From Terrimonas ginsenosidimutans (GTDB lineage: Bacteria; Bacteroidota; Bacteroidia; Chitinophagales; Chitinophagaceae), in the NCBI RefSeq assembly GCF_022012415.1, contig NZ_JAKLTR010000028.1:1-58981 (forward strand): DNA of 58,981 bases. The letters are read 5' to 3'. Below are positions 16,025-24,719 of the stretch, piece by piece (position 1 is the first letter of the stretch; every line of letters starts with the position of its first letter). A program made the position numbers and the translations under genes. The notes under the pieces are model-generated. The model was not told where the DNA came from. It made no database searches and saw nothing but the letters and a program-made list of their open reading frames with translations.

Positions 16025-17448
16025 AAATGAGATCTTTCTTAATTATTTTTTTGTTCCAGGCAGGAATCTTTACGGCAAGTGCTCAAAAAGGTGAAATTTT
16101 TCATGGACGTTGGGAAGGGAAAATTGCTGTCGGCGGTAATGGACTGACATTTGTCATTAATGTTACAGATAATGGTCGCGGCGGACTGACTGCCACTGCC
16201 GACAGTCCTGACCAGGGTGTGTTTGGCATAAAATGCGATTCAGCATGGTTTGCCGGCACTGAGATCACTGTTGAGCTAAAAAGCCTTAATGCTTCATATA
16301 AGGGCCGGCTTTCCGGTGATACAACGCTTGTGGGCACCTTCTCCCAGGGAATGGAAATACCGCTCAATCTCACAAAAACCAGCGCGGCCCCGGCTGCGAA
16401 GAGGCCACAGGAACCCAGACCTCCGTTTCCCTACAAAAGTGAAGAGATCGTTTACCACGATCCAAAAGGAGCCCGTCAATACGGCGCCACCATTACCATC
16501 CCCCAGGGAAAAGGACCTTTCCCGGCTGCCTTGCTGATCACCGGAAGTGGTCCGCAGAACAGGGATGAAGAAGTTTTCGGTCATAAGGCATTCGCGGTAC
16601 TTGCCGACGCATTAACCCGGAATGGATTTGTTGTATTGCGGGTTGATGACCGGGGGATTGGCAAAACAACCGGGCCGTTCTCCGGAGCGACCACTGCCGA
16701 CTTTGCCGATGATGCCCGTACAGGACTGCAATACCTGCAATCCAGGCCAGAGGTAAATAAAAAGAAGACCGGTATGATCGGGCATAGCGAAGGCGGTATG
16801 ATCGCACCGATGGTTGCAGCAAACCGGGACGATATCGATTTTATCGTTTTGCTCGCCGGACCGGGCGTTCCTGTCTCTCAACTGATGGCCGACCAAAACG
16901 CAGCAATATTCCGCCAGGCTGGTATGAGCGAACCGGCCATCACATCTTATATCGATATTTATACCAACGTAGCAAAGCATATTGTCAGCACTACAGATTC
17001 ACTCACTGCACTTAACAAAAGCATTGAGCTGATCAGAAGCTGGAGACTTAAAACAGATACTGCACTATTAAGAGAATTGCGTGTGAATGGAGATGAGACA
17101 GACCGGGAGATGGCGACCGCGTTTGCAAGTGCCATGCGTGACAACTGGTTCCGCTATTTCTATTCGTTTGATCCAACCGGCTATCTTCAGAACCTGCGTT
17201 GCAAAGTACTTGCCCTGAATGGTAGTAAGGATATACAGGTTCTCTCGTCAGCCAACCTGCCCGCGATCGAAGCTTCTTTGAAAAAGAGCAAGAGCAGATC
17301 ATTCATAGTGAAAGAAATGCCCGGATTGAACCATTTGTTCCAAACCTGCAAAACCTGCTCAACCACCGAATACGGCCAGCTTGAAGAAACCTTCGCTCCG
17401 GCTGCCCTGGAAGAGATCAACAATTGGTTGAATAAAAATGTAAAGTGA
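16021..17448 (+). CDS. Secreted alpha/beta hydrolase
   Basis: A 475-residue exported hydrolase. Residues 1-22 are a signal peptide (ending TASA-QKGE). Residues about 25-130 form an N-terminal beta-rich domain (HGRWEGKI.. and AGTEITVELKSLNASYKGRL). The hydrolase domain follows: the oxyanion strand LLITGSGPQNRDEE, the conserved LRVDDRGIGKTTGPF, and the nucleophile elbow GMIGHSEGGMIAP with Ser near residue 258. The acid is probably in LALNGSKDIQV and the His in MPGLNHLFQ. The family includes esterases and acyl peptidases; substrate unknown. It overlaps the sdpI-like gene by four bases and a strong terminator follows. Confidence 0.9.
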   Translation: MKMRSFLIIFLFQAGIFTASAQKGEIFHGRWEGKIAVGGNGLTFVINVTDNGRGGLTATADSPDQGVFGIKCDSAWFAGTEITVELKSLNASYKGRLSGDTTLVGTFSQGMEIPLNLTKTSAAPAAKRPQEPRPPFPYKSEEIVYHDPKGARQYGATITIPQGKGPFPAALLITGSGPQNRDEEVFGHKAFAVLADALTRNGFVVLRVDDRGIGKTTGPFSGATTADFADDARTGLQYLQSRPEVNKKKTGMIGHSEGGMIAPMVAANRDDIDFIVLLAGPGVPVSQLMADQNAAIFRQAGMSEPAITSYIDIYTNVAKHIVSTTDSLTALNKSIELIRSWRLKTDTALLRELRVNGDETDREMATAFASAMRDNWFRYFYSFDPTGYLQNLRCKVLALNGSKDIQVLSSANLPAIEASLKKSKSRSFIVKEMPGLNHLFQTCKTCSTTEYGQLEETFAPAALEEINNWLNKNVK

Positions 17449-17513
17449 ACGTTATTTGAAAAAAGAACTAATTTTTAGGTCGAAAAATTAAGTTGAACAG
17501 GTTAAAAAAATTG

Positions 17514-17541
17514 AAAACTGCCGAATCCGGCAGTTTTTTTG
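17514..17541 (+). terminator. Terminator of the sdpR-sdpI-hydrolase operon
   Basis: Perfect 10-bp stem AAAACTGCCG / CGGCAGTTTT, four-base loop, then a run of T, about 65 bases after the hydrolase stop codon. Confidence 0.9.
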
Positions 17542-17602
17542 AATATGCCGGGGTAAGATTTTGATCCCTGGACATTTTCCGGGAATATTTAAACTCTGAG
17601 AA

Positions 17603-18205
17603 ATGAATTTTCTTGCACACGCATTTCTGTCCTTTGATGATCCGGGAGTGCTCGCAGGAAACATGATCGGCGACTTCGTTAAAGGCAGGCAAAGACTGGA
17701 TTATCCCGCAGAAATGCAGGTAGGCATTATGCTTCACCGGCTTATAGATTCTTATACTGATGAGCATCCGGCAACACGGGCTGCCAAAGAGCCATTTCGT
17801 CCTGCATATCGGCTGTACAGCGGAGCGATCATGGATGTGATCTATGATCATTTCCTGGCAAATGACGTGGACGAGTTCCCGGATGAATCACTCTTTGCAT
17901 TTTCCCAAAAAACCTACACGATCCTTAATAGCAGGCTTCATTCGCTGCCTGCCAACTTCAGGGCAATGCTTCCATATATGCAACAGGAAGACTGGCTGTA
18001 TAATTACCAGTCTAAATGGGGAATAGGCAAAAGCATGCATGGACTTATCCGCCGCGCAACTTATCTCACCGAAAGTGATACTGCCATGAAATTACTTGAC
18101 AGCCATTACCAACTATTACAAGATTGTTATCGTCAGTTCTGGAGTGACATGAAGCCTTATGCATTTGAACAATTCACAAGATTAAAGAACGAGATCGGCG
18201 GATAA
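17603..18205 (+). CDS. acpH: Acyl carrier protein phosphodiesterase (AcpH family)
   Basis: A 200-residue cytoplasmic enzyme that removes the 4-phosphopantetheine group from holo-ACP. It begins MNFLAHAFLSFDDPGVLAGNMIGDFVKG, the family signature with the metal-binding His and Asp residues, and continues with VGIMLHRLIDSYTDEHP and GAIMDVIYDHFLAND. These His/Asp residues form an HD-like metal site. Length is close to the usual 193-200 residues. It lies alone between two terminated units. Confidence 0.9.
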   Translation: MNFLAHAFLSFDDPGVLAGNMIGDFVKGRQRLDYPAEMQVGIMLHRLIDSYTDEHPATRAAKEPFRPAYRLYSGAIMDVIYDHFLANDVDEFPDESLFAFSQKTYTILNSRLHSLPANFRAMLPYMQQEDWLYNYQSKWGIGKSMHGLIRRATYLTESDTAMKLLDSHYQLLQDCYRQFWSDMKPYAFEQFTRLKNEIGG

Positions 18206-18253
18206 GAATCAGCCCGTCACCGAAATATAACCATTCGTTAATTCGTTATGGTC

Positions 18254-18285
18254 TTGTGGGAATTGCCTGCACTTCTATATTTTTG
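18254..18285 (+). promoter_or_regulatory. Bacteroidota-type promoter for the first DUF2911 gene
   Basis: A TTG at 18254-18256 is followed after 21 bases by TATTTTTG at 18278-18285, matching the -33/-7 pair TTG / TAnnTTTG. The -7 box ends 16 bases before the ATG at 18302. Confidence 0.5.
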
Positions 18286-18301
18286 CAAATATTTTTTATA
18301 T

Positions 18302-18865
18302 ATGAAAAAAGCCCTTACCGTTTTTGCAGCGTTGATCATGCTGGGCTATACTGCCAGTTCCCAGACATCACTTCCGGAGATTGATAAGTCTCCTTTGGAT
18401 ATCTGCTATTACCCGACCGAGTATCCGCAATTAAAGACACAGGCAAAAAGCATCGATCCGGCAGTGGCGAGGGTCATCTACAGCAGGCCAAAGAAAGAAG
18501 GCCGGCCCGTGTTTGGTAATCTGGTGGAATATGGAAAGCTATGGAGGCTTGGTGCGAATGAGGCGACGGAAATTGAATTTTTCAAACCCGTGATGATCGG
18601 GCAGAAGAAAGTAGCGAAAGGCCGCTATACTTTATATGCTATTGTTAACGAAAAAAGCTGGACATTTATCCTTAACAAAGACATAGATATCTGGGGATCT
18701 TTTAAATATAAACAGGCGAATGATGTGTTAAGACTGGATGTTCCTGTTCAGACAATGAAAGACCAGGTTGAATCACTAGCAATGACTTTCGAAAGAAGTG
18801 CATCAGGCGTAAACCTGGTGGTTGCCTGGGAAAATGTGAAGACAGAACTTCCGATTACGCTCTAA
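18302..18865 (+). CDS. DUF2911 secreted protein (first of a tandem pair)
   Basis: A 187-residue exported protein; residues 1-20 are a signal peptide (TASSQ). The DUF2911 domain follows: PLDICYYPTEYP, then ARVIYSRPKKEGRPVFGNLVEYGKLWRLGANEATEIEF, then KVAKGRYTLYAIVNEKSWTFILNKDIDIWGS. The family is widespread in Bacteroidota and has no established biochemical role. The start at 18302 was chosen because the longer frame has no signal-peptide logic upstream. It is followed 12 bases later by a paralog, so the two are probably one operon. Confidence 0.9.
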   Translation: MKKALTVFAALIMLGYTASSQTSLPEIDKSPLDICYYPTEYPQLKTQAKSIDPAVARVIYSRPKKEGRPVFGNLVEYGKLWRLGANEATEIEFFKPVMIGQKKVAKGRYTLYAIVNEKSWTFILNKDIDIWGSFKYKQANDVLRLDVPVQTMKDQVESLAMTFERSASGVNLVVAWENVKTELPITL

Positions 18866-18877
18866 CGAACAATAACC

Positions 18878-19519
18878 ATGAAGATCCTTCAGCATTCGAT
18901 CATCTTTCTGACCATGTTTTTGGCTTTGTCCTGTGATCAAGAAAAGAAAGAAGAGACCACAGAAAAGACATCCATTCCCGCGGATACGATCCCTAACCTC
19001 GCGCCGGACATTCCCGGCGGGAATTCATATGCCCAGGTTGATATCTCTCCGATGGACATGAGTTACTTTCCTGTTGATTATCCGAAGATCAAAATGGCCA
19101 ATAGTTCAGCAGCGCAACCGCTTGCACGGGTAGTGTATAGCCGTCCCCATCTTCAGCGCCGGCGCCTGTTCGCAGGAATTCTTAAGTATGATGAGCCCTG
19201 GCGACTGGGTGCCAACGAATCAACGGAGATCGAACTTTTTAAAGAAGCAACTATCCAGGGTAAGAAAGTCAAAGCCGGCAGATATATCATGTACTGCATC
19301 CCTCACCAGGATGCGTGGACCATTATTTTCAATAACAACATTGACACATGGGGCCTGAAGCAGGACCCGGCGAAAGACGTAGAACGTTTCCGCGTTCCAG
19401 CCACCAGCGGGAATCCACCACTGGAATATTTCACCATCGTTTTTGAAAAAACAAATACAGGAGCGGATCTTATTATTGGTTGGGATGATGTGCTTGTAAA
19501 GATGCCAATGAGTTTTTGA
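18878..19519 (+). CDS. DUF2911 lipoprotein (second of a tandem pair)
   Basis: A 213-residue lipoprotein: the lipobox LALSCDQ puts the lipidated Cys at residue 19, followed by an acidic, Glu- and Lys-rich linker up to about residue 48. The DUF2911 core repeats the landmarks of its upstream neighbour: PMDMSYFPVDYPK, ARVVYSRPHLQRRRLFAGIL, PWRLGANESTEIELF and IDTWGLKQDP. The pair therefore arose by tandem duplication, and only this copy kept or gained a lipid anchor. Function unknown; an envelope location is likely. Confidence 0.9.
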   Translation: MKILQHSIIFLTMFLALSCDQEKKEETTEKTSIPADTIPNLAPDIPGGNSYAQVDISPMDMSYFPVDYPKIKMANSSAAQPLARVVYSRPHLQRRRLFAGILKYDEPWRLGANESTEIELFKEATIQGKKVKAGRYIMYCIPHQDAWTIIFNNNIDTWGLKQDPAKDVERFRVPATSGNPPLEYFTIVFEKTNTGADLIIGWDDVLVKMPMSF

Positions 19520-19626
19520 TCTCCTTTTTACGGTCATTGCCATATTTACGTCACATACTTGATCATATCCATCCCTATTAGATCCGGAAACGGCCAGCAC
19601 TCCGAAATATTTAAGATATTTACATC

Positions 19627-21498
19627 ATGTGCGGGATTGCCGGGACTATACAAAACGCGCCTCTCTATAACAAACAGCATGTGCAGCAAATGATGCATGT
19701 GCTGGCTCATCGCGGCCCCGACGGTGAGGGTTACTGGCAAAATGCAGACAACTCCTGCCTTCTCGGTCATCTGCGCCTCGCGATCATCGATACAAGTGAC
19801 GCCGCCGCTCAACCACTTCACTATACACCTCCCACCGGATTTGATCAACGTTACAGCATCGTCTACAATGGGGAAATATATAACTACCAGGAACTGAAAG
19901 ACGAGCTGAGAAAGCTTGGCTATAGCTTTCAAACGGCATCAGATACGGAAGTGATACTGGCCGCCTATGATTGCTGGGATGAAGACTGCCTTTTACGGTT
20001 TGATGGAATGTTCGCATTTGCCATCTGGGATGAAAAAGAAAAAGAACTTTTCGCCGCGCGTGACCGCTTTGGAGAAAAACCCTTCTATTATTGCCGGGAT
20101 CAAAACGCTTTGTTATTCGCATCTGAAATGAAAGCGCTTTGGGCCGCGGGGATCAGGAAAGTTCCTAACCTGAAAATGCTTTTCAATTTCATCACCATCG
20201 GATATGTTGATAATCCTGAACGCCCGGAAGAGACGTTTTTTGATAATATCTCACAACTTCCGCCGGCATCCTCCTTGTTCTTCTACCCATCCACCGGCGA
20301 ACTGGTAATTGAACCTTACTGGGAATTGTCCACAGACATACATCGCCCCGAAAATGAAAAGGAGGCAATAGAACGGTTTGGAGAAATGCTGGAAGGATCG
20401 GTAAAAAGAAGGCTAAGAAGTGATATGCCTGTGGGCACTTCGTTAAGCGGCGGGCTGGACAGCTCTTCTATCTCGTCCATGGTCAATACAATCAGCAGTC
20501 AAACATTCTCACAACATTGTTTTACGGCAGGTTTCCCGGATTTTGGAAAAGATGAGATCGCCTTTGCCAGGCTTGTAGCAGATAAATTCGGCCTGCAGCA
20601 ACATATTACCAATGTAACAGTAAATGATCTTCTGGATAAATGGAAAATATTCTGCCATCATCAGGAAGAACCCGTGAGTTCGGCCAGCGCTTTTGCTCAA
20701 TTCAAAGTATTTGAACTGGCAAAGCAGCATAATATCTCTGTGTTACTCGATGGGCAGGGGGCCGATGAAACCCTGGCCGGGTATCACAAGTATTATAAAT
20801 GGTACTGGCAGGAATTGTTTCATCAGCGAAAGCTCATCCGCGGCAAAGAAATTGACGCAGCGAGAAGGCTGGGCGTTCAGGAACCTTTTGGACTAAAGAA
20901 TGTACTCGCCAGCCTGCTTCCCGACCTTGCCTCTGTGATCCTCGAAAAACAATACCTGTTCCACGCATTGGCGCAGGAAGATCTTGATCGCGACTTCGTC
21001 AGGCTGCAAAGCAAAGAAGCTTATTACAGTACGCCTGAATTAAGCAGCCTGAATGGGATACTTCATTTTAATACCTGTATTCACGGATTGAATGAATTAT
21101 TGAGATATGCAGATCGTAATTCGATGGCACATGGAAGAGAAGTAAGGCTTCCATTCCTTGACCACCAGCTGGTGGAATTCGTCTTTTCGCTTCCGCCGGA
21201 ATACAAGATCAGGCAAGGTTGGACGAAATGGATCCTGCGGCAAAAAATGGATCCCCAACTTCCTGGTGAAATTACCTGGAGAAAAGACAAAACGGGTTTC
21301 GAACCGCCACAGAAACAATGGCTTCAAAACAAAGTAATGCAGGAGATGGTGCACGCGGCAAGATCTGCACTGGTAGCGGAAAATGTATTGGATAAAAGAG
21401 TGCTGTCAAAACCCCTTCAACCTGCGGATGCGTATGATAAGAATAATTATGACTGGCGATATCTTAGTGCTGCCAGCACTTTGTTTACATCAGCCTGA
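19627..21498 (+). CDS. asnB: Asparagine synthase (glutamine-hydrolysing), AsnB type
   Basis: A 623-residue cytoplasmic enzyme making asparagine from aspartate, ATP and glutamine. MCGIAG places the class II amidotransferase nucleophile Cys2 at the mature N-terminus, and LAHRGPDGEG and YNGEIYNYQEL are further glutaminase landmarks. The synthetase domain has the PP-loop SLSGGLDSSSIS near residue 273 and the DGQGADETLAGY segment. Homologues of this class also occur in antibiotic and polysaccharide clusters as amidotransferases, so the exact acceptor is not certain, but no such cluster is visible here. Single gene, followed on the opposite strand by a PepSY-like protein. Confidence 0.93.
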   Translation: MCGIAGTIQNAPLYNKQHVQQMMHVLAHRGPDGEGYWQNADNSCLLGHLRLAIIDTSDAAAQPLHYTPPTGFDQRYSIVYNGEIYNYQELKDELRKLGYSFQTASDTEVILAAYDCWDEDCLLRFDGMFAFAIWDEKEKELFAARDRFGEKPFYYCRDQNALLFASEMKALWAAGIRKVPNLKMLFNFITIGYVDNPERPEETFFDNISQLPPASSLFFYPSTGELVIEPYWELSTDIHRPENEKEAIERFGEMLEGSVKRRLRSDMPVGTSLSGGLDSSSISSMVNTISSQTFSQHCFTAGFPDFGKDEIAFARLVADKFGLQQHITNVTVNDLLDKWKIFCHHQEEPVSSASAFAQFKVFELAKQHNISVLLDGQGADETLAGYHKYYKWYWQELFHQRKLIRGKEIDAARRLGVQEPFGLKNVLASLLPDLASVILEKQYLFHALAQEDLDRDFVRLQSKEAYYSTPELSSLNGILHFNTCIHGLNELLRYADRNSMAHGREVRLPFLDHQLVEFVFSLPPEYKIRQGWTKWILRQKMDPQLPGEITWRKDKTGFEPPQKQWLQNKVMQEMVHAARSALVAENVLDKRVLSKPLQPADAYDKNNYDWRYLSAASTLFTSA

Positions 21499-21572
21499 GT
21501 TACATTACTAAAGAAGAAAGGAGTACGCTGCTCGCCATACTCCCTTCATTATACACGCTGAGAAAACTAAGC

Positions 21573-22019
21573 TTATTTGTTATCGGCACGTTTAAATTTC
21601 GTAACCGTCTCAAGGTTTCCGTAGATATCAGATTTCACCGTGTACCAGTTCTCCTCATCACGCAGATTGATCACAAACTGTACTTCGTTATCTGCCATTG
21701 TTTCTGTTACACCATAGATCTCTTTTCCGCTATGCTTTTTTTTCAATTTTGCCAGGATGTTCGGCTGCAGCTCGCTCTCCCCATAATAACGGATCGTCTT
21801 GATCAAAGTACCGTCATCTGAAAACTGCGCTCTTACCTGGATCTGGTTTTGATTGAAGTTCGCTTGCACAAAGTCAGTGTAGTTATGCCACGTTATATCT
21901 TTTGCCAGGGCAAATGTTTCTTTAAATGCTTTCAACACTTTTTCCGTTGGCTCAGGCTTCGGAGCTGCAAAAGCGATCACACCGGCCATCATTGCTACTG
22001 CTAATAATAATTTTTTCAT
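21573..22019 (-). CDS. Small secreted PepSY-like protein (paralog 3)
   Basis: A 148-residue exported protein with a signal peptide (residues 1-18, AFAAP). It shares the layout of the paralogs at 13479-13922 and 14360-14797: KVLKAFKETFALAKDITWHNYTDFVQANFNQ, then AQFSDDGTLIKTIRYYG, then a C-terminal strand pair (VQFVINLRDEENWYTVKSD). The conserved part is the opening A-F-x3-F-x2-A-K-x-I-x-W pattern. This copy has the longest charged tail. Function unknown; an envelope PepSY/BLIP-like binding protein is the best guess. Confidence 0.7.
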   Translation of the reverse strand: MKKLLLAVAMMAGVIAFAAPKPEPTEKVLKAFKETFALAKDITWHNYTDFVQANFNQNQIQVRAQFSDDGTLIKTIRYYGESELQPNILAKLKKKHSGKEIYGVTETMADNEVQFVINLRDEENWYTVKSDIYGNLETVTKFKRADNK

Positions 22020-22412
22020 GGTTACTGTTTTTGATGATTAATCGTTAGCTGATACAAAGTACCGACATCAATGAGCATAAGGCAAGCGTTTAGGTATTAT
22101 TGGTAAATGAAGTTTATGTTTCCGGAATATCATGTGTTGCATGCTCATTGCTGAACCGCTGTTTAAGCTGGTCGAAATATGTTTTTAGCATCTTGAAACG
22201 TGATTCAGCAAGGCAGATTCCCCGTTTAAACTAATTGTTAAAAGCCTGTGCTGGTGGATGAGCGGCAACCAGTTGTTGATATTGCATTCTGAAATTATTT
22301 CCCATCTTTGCATCCTGTATTCCGGGAAGGGCTAATACTTCGTATTTACACGGTTTTTCAGAGCTATTATGATTATCCTTCCGGTATAAATTCATCATCT
22401 TAACATTTTGAT
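22020..22412. other. Divergent spacer before the PLP enzyme
   Basis: About 390 bases between a minus-strand PepSY-like gene and the plus-strand PLP enzyme. I looked for a methionine-linked riboswitch because the downstream gene is in sulfur amino-acid metabolism and did not find a convincing fold. CATCTTTGC near 22305 is only a weak match to a -7 box. A 65-residue minus-strand frame here has no recognisable features. Confidence 0.35.
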
Positions 22413-23552
22413 ATGAAGCTTGCAACAAAGTTCATTCACGCAGGAGCAACTCCTGACCCTTCCACAGGTGCTATTATGACTCCGATATTTCAAACCTCTA
22501 CGTATGTGCAGGAAGCTCCGGGTAAAAATCAGGGATTCGAATATGCCCGCAGTCAAAATCCCACCAGGAAAGCACTTGAAGAGGCGCTTGCGCAAATTGA
22601 GAACGGAAAATTCGGTCTGGCATTCTCAAGCGGAGTAGCAGCAACCGATGCTGTGATCAAATTGCTGGAACCCGGAGATGAAGTAATAGCAGCTGCTGAT
22701 ATGTACGGCGGCACTTATCGTCTCTTTACAAAAGTGTTCGAGAAATTCGGAATAAAATTCCTTTATGTAGATACAACAGATCTTTCTAAAATCGAAGCGG
22801 CTGTATCTCCAAAAACAAAATTGATCTGGCTGGAAACGCCAACAAACCCTTTGATGAATATTACCGACATTGAAGGCGTTGCGGCTATCTCAAAGAAAGC
22901 AGGATCCATGCTTTGTGTCGACAATACGTTTGCTTCCCCATACCTGCAGAACCCACTCGATCTTGGAGCTGATATAGTCATGCATTCTTCCACCAAATAC
23001 CTGGGTGGACATAGCGATGTGATCCAGGGCGCGCTGGTGATGAATTCACCGGAGCTTCGTGAAAAACTTTACTTCATTCAAAAGAGCTGCGGTGCGGTTC
23101 CCGGTCCTATGGATTGCTTTCTTGTATTAAGAGGTATCAAGACACTTCATTTGCGGATGCAGCAACATTGCATCAATGGGGAAAAAATTGCCCAGTGGCT
23201 TCGCAGTCATCCCAAGGTTGGAAGGGTATACTGGCCCGGCTTTGAGGACAATGCAGGATATGCTATAGCAAAAAAACAAATGCGCGGCTTTGGAGGCATG
23301 ATCAGCTTCGAACTGAAAGATGACAGCCAGCAGGAAGCGATGCGCGTCCTTTCCTCAACACATTTATTTTCACTGGCAGAGAGTCTTGGCGGTGTCGAAT
23401 CTTTGATCAATCATCCGGCTACGATGACACATGCATCGATTCCCCGCGAAGAGCGTATCAAAAATGGCTTGTCCGATTCATTGATCAGACTAAGCGTTGG
23501 CGTTGAGGATGCAGACGACCTGATCGCCGACCTGAAACAAGCTATCGGATAA
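22413..23552 (+). CDS. PLP-dependent trans-sulfuration enzyme (cystathionine gamma-synthase or gamma-lyase type)
   Basis: A 379-residue cytoplasmic enzyme of the Cys/Met-metabolism PLP family. The N-terminal KFIHAGATPDPSTGAIMTPIFQTSTY and YARSQNPTRKALE are typical, with SSGVAATDAVIKLL following. Residues around VDNTFASPYLQNPLDLGADIVMHSSTKYLGGHSDV include the PLP Lys near residue 195. Features that would separate gamma-synthase from gamma-lyase or methionine gamma-lyase are not decisive here. It likely cleaves or forms cystathionine in the cysteine-methionine route. Transcription is divergent from the PepSY-like gene. Confidence 0.92.
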   Translation: MKLATKFIHAGATPDPSTGAIMTPIFQTSTYVQEAPGKNQGFEYARSQNPTRKALEEALAQIENGKFGLAFSSGVAATDAVIKLLEPGDEVIAAADMYGGTYRLFTKVFEKFGIKFLYVDTTDLSKIEAAVSPKTKLIWLETPTNPLMNITDIEGVAAISKKAGSMLCVDNTFASPYLQNPLDLGADIVMHSSTKYLGGHSDVIQGALVMNSPELREKLYFIQKSCGAVPGPMDCFLVLRGIKTLHLRMQQHCINGEKIAQWLRSHPKVGRVYWPGFEDNAGYAIAKKQMRGFGGMISFELKDDSQQEAMRVLSSTHLFSLAESLGGVESLINHPATMTHASIPREERIKNGLSDSLIRLSVGVEDADDLIADLKQAIG

Positions 23553-23630
23553 TTGTCCGGAAAGTTTTGGCATTGTATCTGCAAAATGAGGTATAGGGTA
23601 GACATTATTTCATCACTAAAAATACCAACT

Positions 23631-23777
23631 ATGCTATACCTTATTGCTATAATATTATTGATCGGTTGGGCGCTGGGCTTTTTCGTTTTTTCTGTAGGAA
23701 GCCTTATACATATCCTGCTGGTTATTGCTATCATCGCGATACTGTTGCGCCTTATCCGGGGTCAAAGCCCGGTCTAA
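23631..23777 (+). CDS. lmo0937-family small membrane protein
   Basis: A 48-residue protein made almost entirely of two hydrophobic helices: MLYLIAIILLIGWALGFFVF and a second one ending LLVIAIIAILLRLIRG, with a Ser-Gly turn between them. This is the lmo0937/DUF5670 pattern, a small membrane protein family of unknown function found in many phyla. The ATG at 23631 is used; the longer in-frame extension has no features. The next gene follows after 13 bases. Confidence 0.8.
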   Translation: MLYLIAIILLIGWALGFFVFSVGSLIHILLVIAIIAILLRLIRGQSPV

Positions 23778-23790
23778 GGGACTAAAACAT

Positions 23791-24549
23791 ATGACGAAAT
23801 CGTTAATAGATTTTTTAAACAAGAAGGTTGATGAATATAATCAACCTTCTTTTATTAAAGATGATCCTGTTTGCATTCCACACCTGTTCACCAACCCTGC
23901 CGACCAGGAAATTGCCGGCTTTTTTGCTGCAACCTTTGCCTGGGGTAATCGGACAACGATCATTAATAAATCAAGGGAACTGATGCAACTGATGAATATG
24001 CAGCCACATCAGTTTTGTCTCTATCACACCGATAATGACCTCAAAAACCTGCTGAATTTCAAGCACAGAACATTTAATGCAACCGACCTTTTATACTTTA
24101 TAGAATTCTTCAAACATCATTACAGCTCTTCCCGATCACTGGAAACTGCATTTACAAAACACGGATCCACCATTGAAGAAATGCTCTCCGGCTTTCATCG
24201 TTACTTCTTTTCACTGGAAGATGCACCTCCGCGTACAAAAAAACATGTGGCCACCCCGGATAGAGGCTCCACCTGTAAACGGTTGAATATGTTTTTGAGA
24301 TGGATGGTGAGAAACGATGACAGGGGAGTTGACCTTGGTATCTGGAGAAACATTTCACCTTCGCAATTGATCTGCCCCATCGACCTGCATGTTGCGAGAG
24401 TTGCCCGTAAATTCAAAATGCTGAAACGAAAGCAAACTGACTGGGATGCTGCGGAGGAATTAACCGCACAACTGAAAAGGCTTGATCCCGATGATCCGGT
24501 GAAGTATGACTTTGCGTTATTTACATTGGGCATTGCAGATCGGTATTAA
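23791..24549 (+). CDS. TIGR02757 family protein
   Basis: A 252-residue soluble protein of the TIGR02757 family (DUF2400), found mainly in Bacteroidota. Features: an N-terminal helical segment with VDEYNQPSFIKDDPVCIPHLF and the GFFAATFAWGNRTTIINKSRELM stretch, then a middle region LYFIEFFKHHYSSSRS, then KRLNMFLRWMVRNDDRGVDLGIW followed by CPIDLHVARVARKFKMLKRK. The last part recalls helix-hairpin-helix DNA glycosylase folds, and the family is sometimes linked to DNA repair on that basis; this is inference. The start at 23791 replaces a longer frame that overlaps the preceding gene. Confidence 0.9.
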   Translation: MTKSLIDFLNKKVDEYNQPSFIKDDPVCIPHLFTNPADQEIAGFFAATFAWGNRTTIINKSRELMQLMNMQPHQFCLYHTDNDLKNLLNFKHRTFNATDLLYFIEFFKHHYSSSRSLETAFTKHGSTIEEMLSGFHRYFFSLEDAPPRTKKHVATPDRGSTCKRLNMFLRWMVRNDDRGVDLGIWRNISPSQLICPIDLHVARVARKFKMLKRKQTDWDAAEELTAQLKRLDPDDPVKYDFALFTLGIADRY

Positions 24550-24604
24550 CAACGGCGGGTGAATATCCATTTCCCGGGTCATTGATATCTGCTTTACGAA
24601 GGAA

Positions 24605-24650
24605 CCCCTTCCGTCTTCACGGTAAAATAAACCGGGAAGACGTGAAGGGG
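24605..24650 (-). terminator. Hairpin terminator for the outer-membrane receptor gene
   Basis: A long stem CCCCTTC-CGTCTTC...GAAGACG-TGAAGGGG with one bulge lies about 70 bases after the stop of the receptor gene (which ends at 24720) and also after the TIGR02757 gene on the other strand. A bidirectional terminator is likely. Confidence 0.65.
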
Positions 24651-24719
24651 CTCTTTATAAATTATCTGTTCCTTTTTATTGAGGACGCGGTCACATTAAC
24701 GTGGTCAGCTCTTAAAAAG

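Noticed and set aside
22020-22412. Possible methionine- or SAM-linked riboswitch before the PLP enzyme
   Set aside because: Searched by eye for the conserved helices and did not find a convincing arrangement; a covariance-model scan would be decisive.
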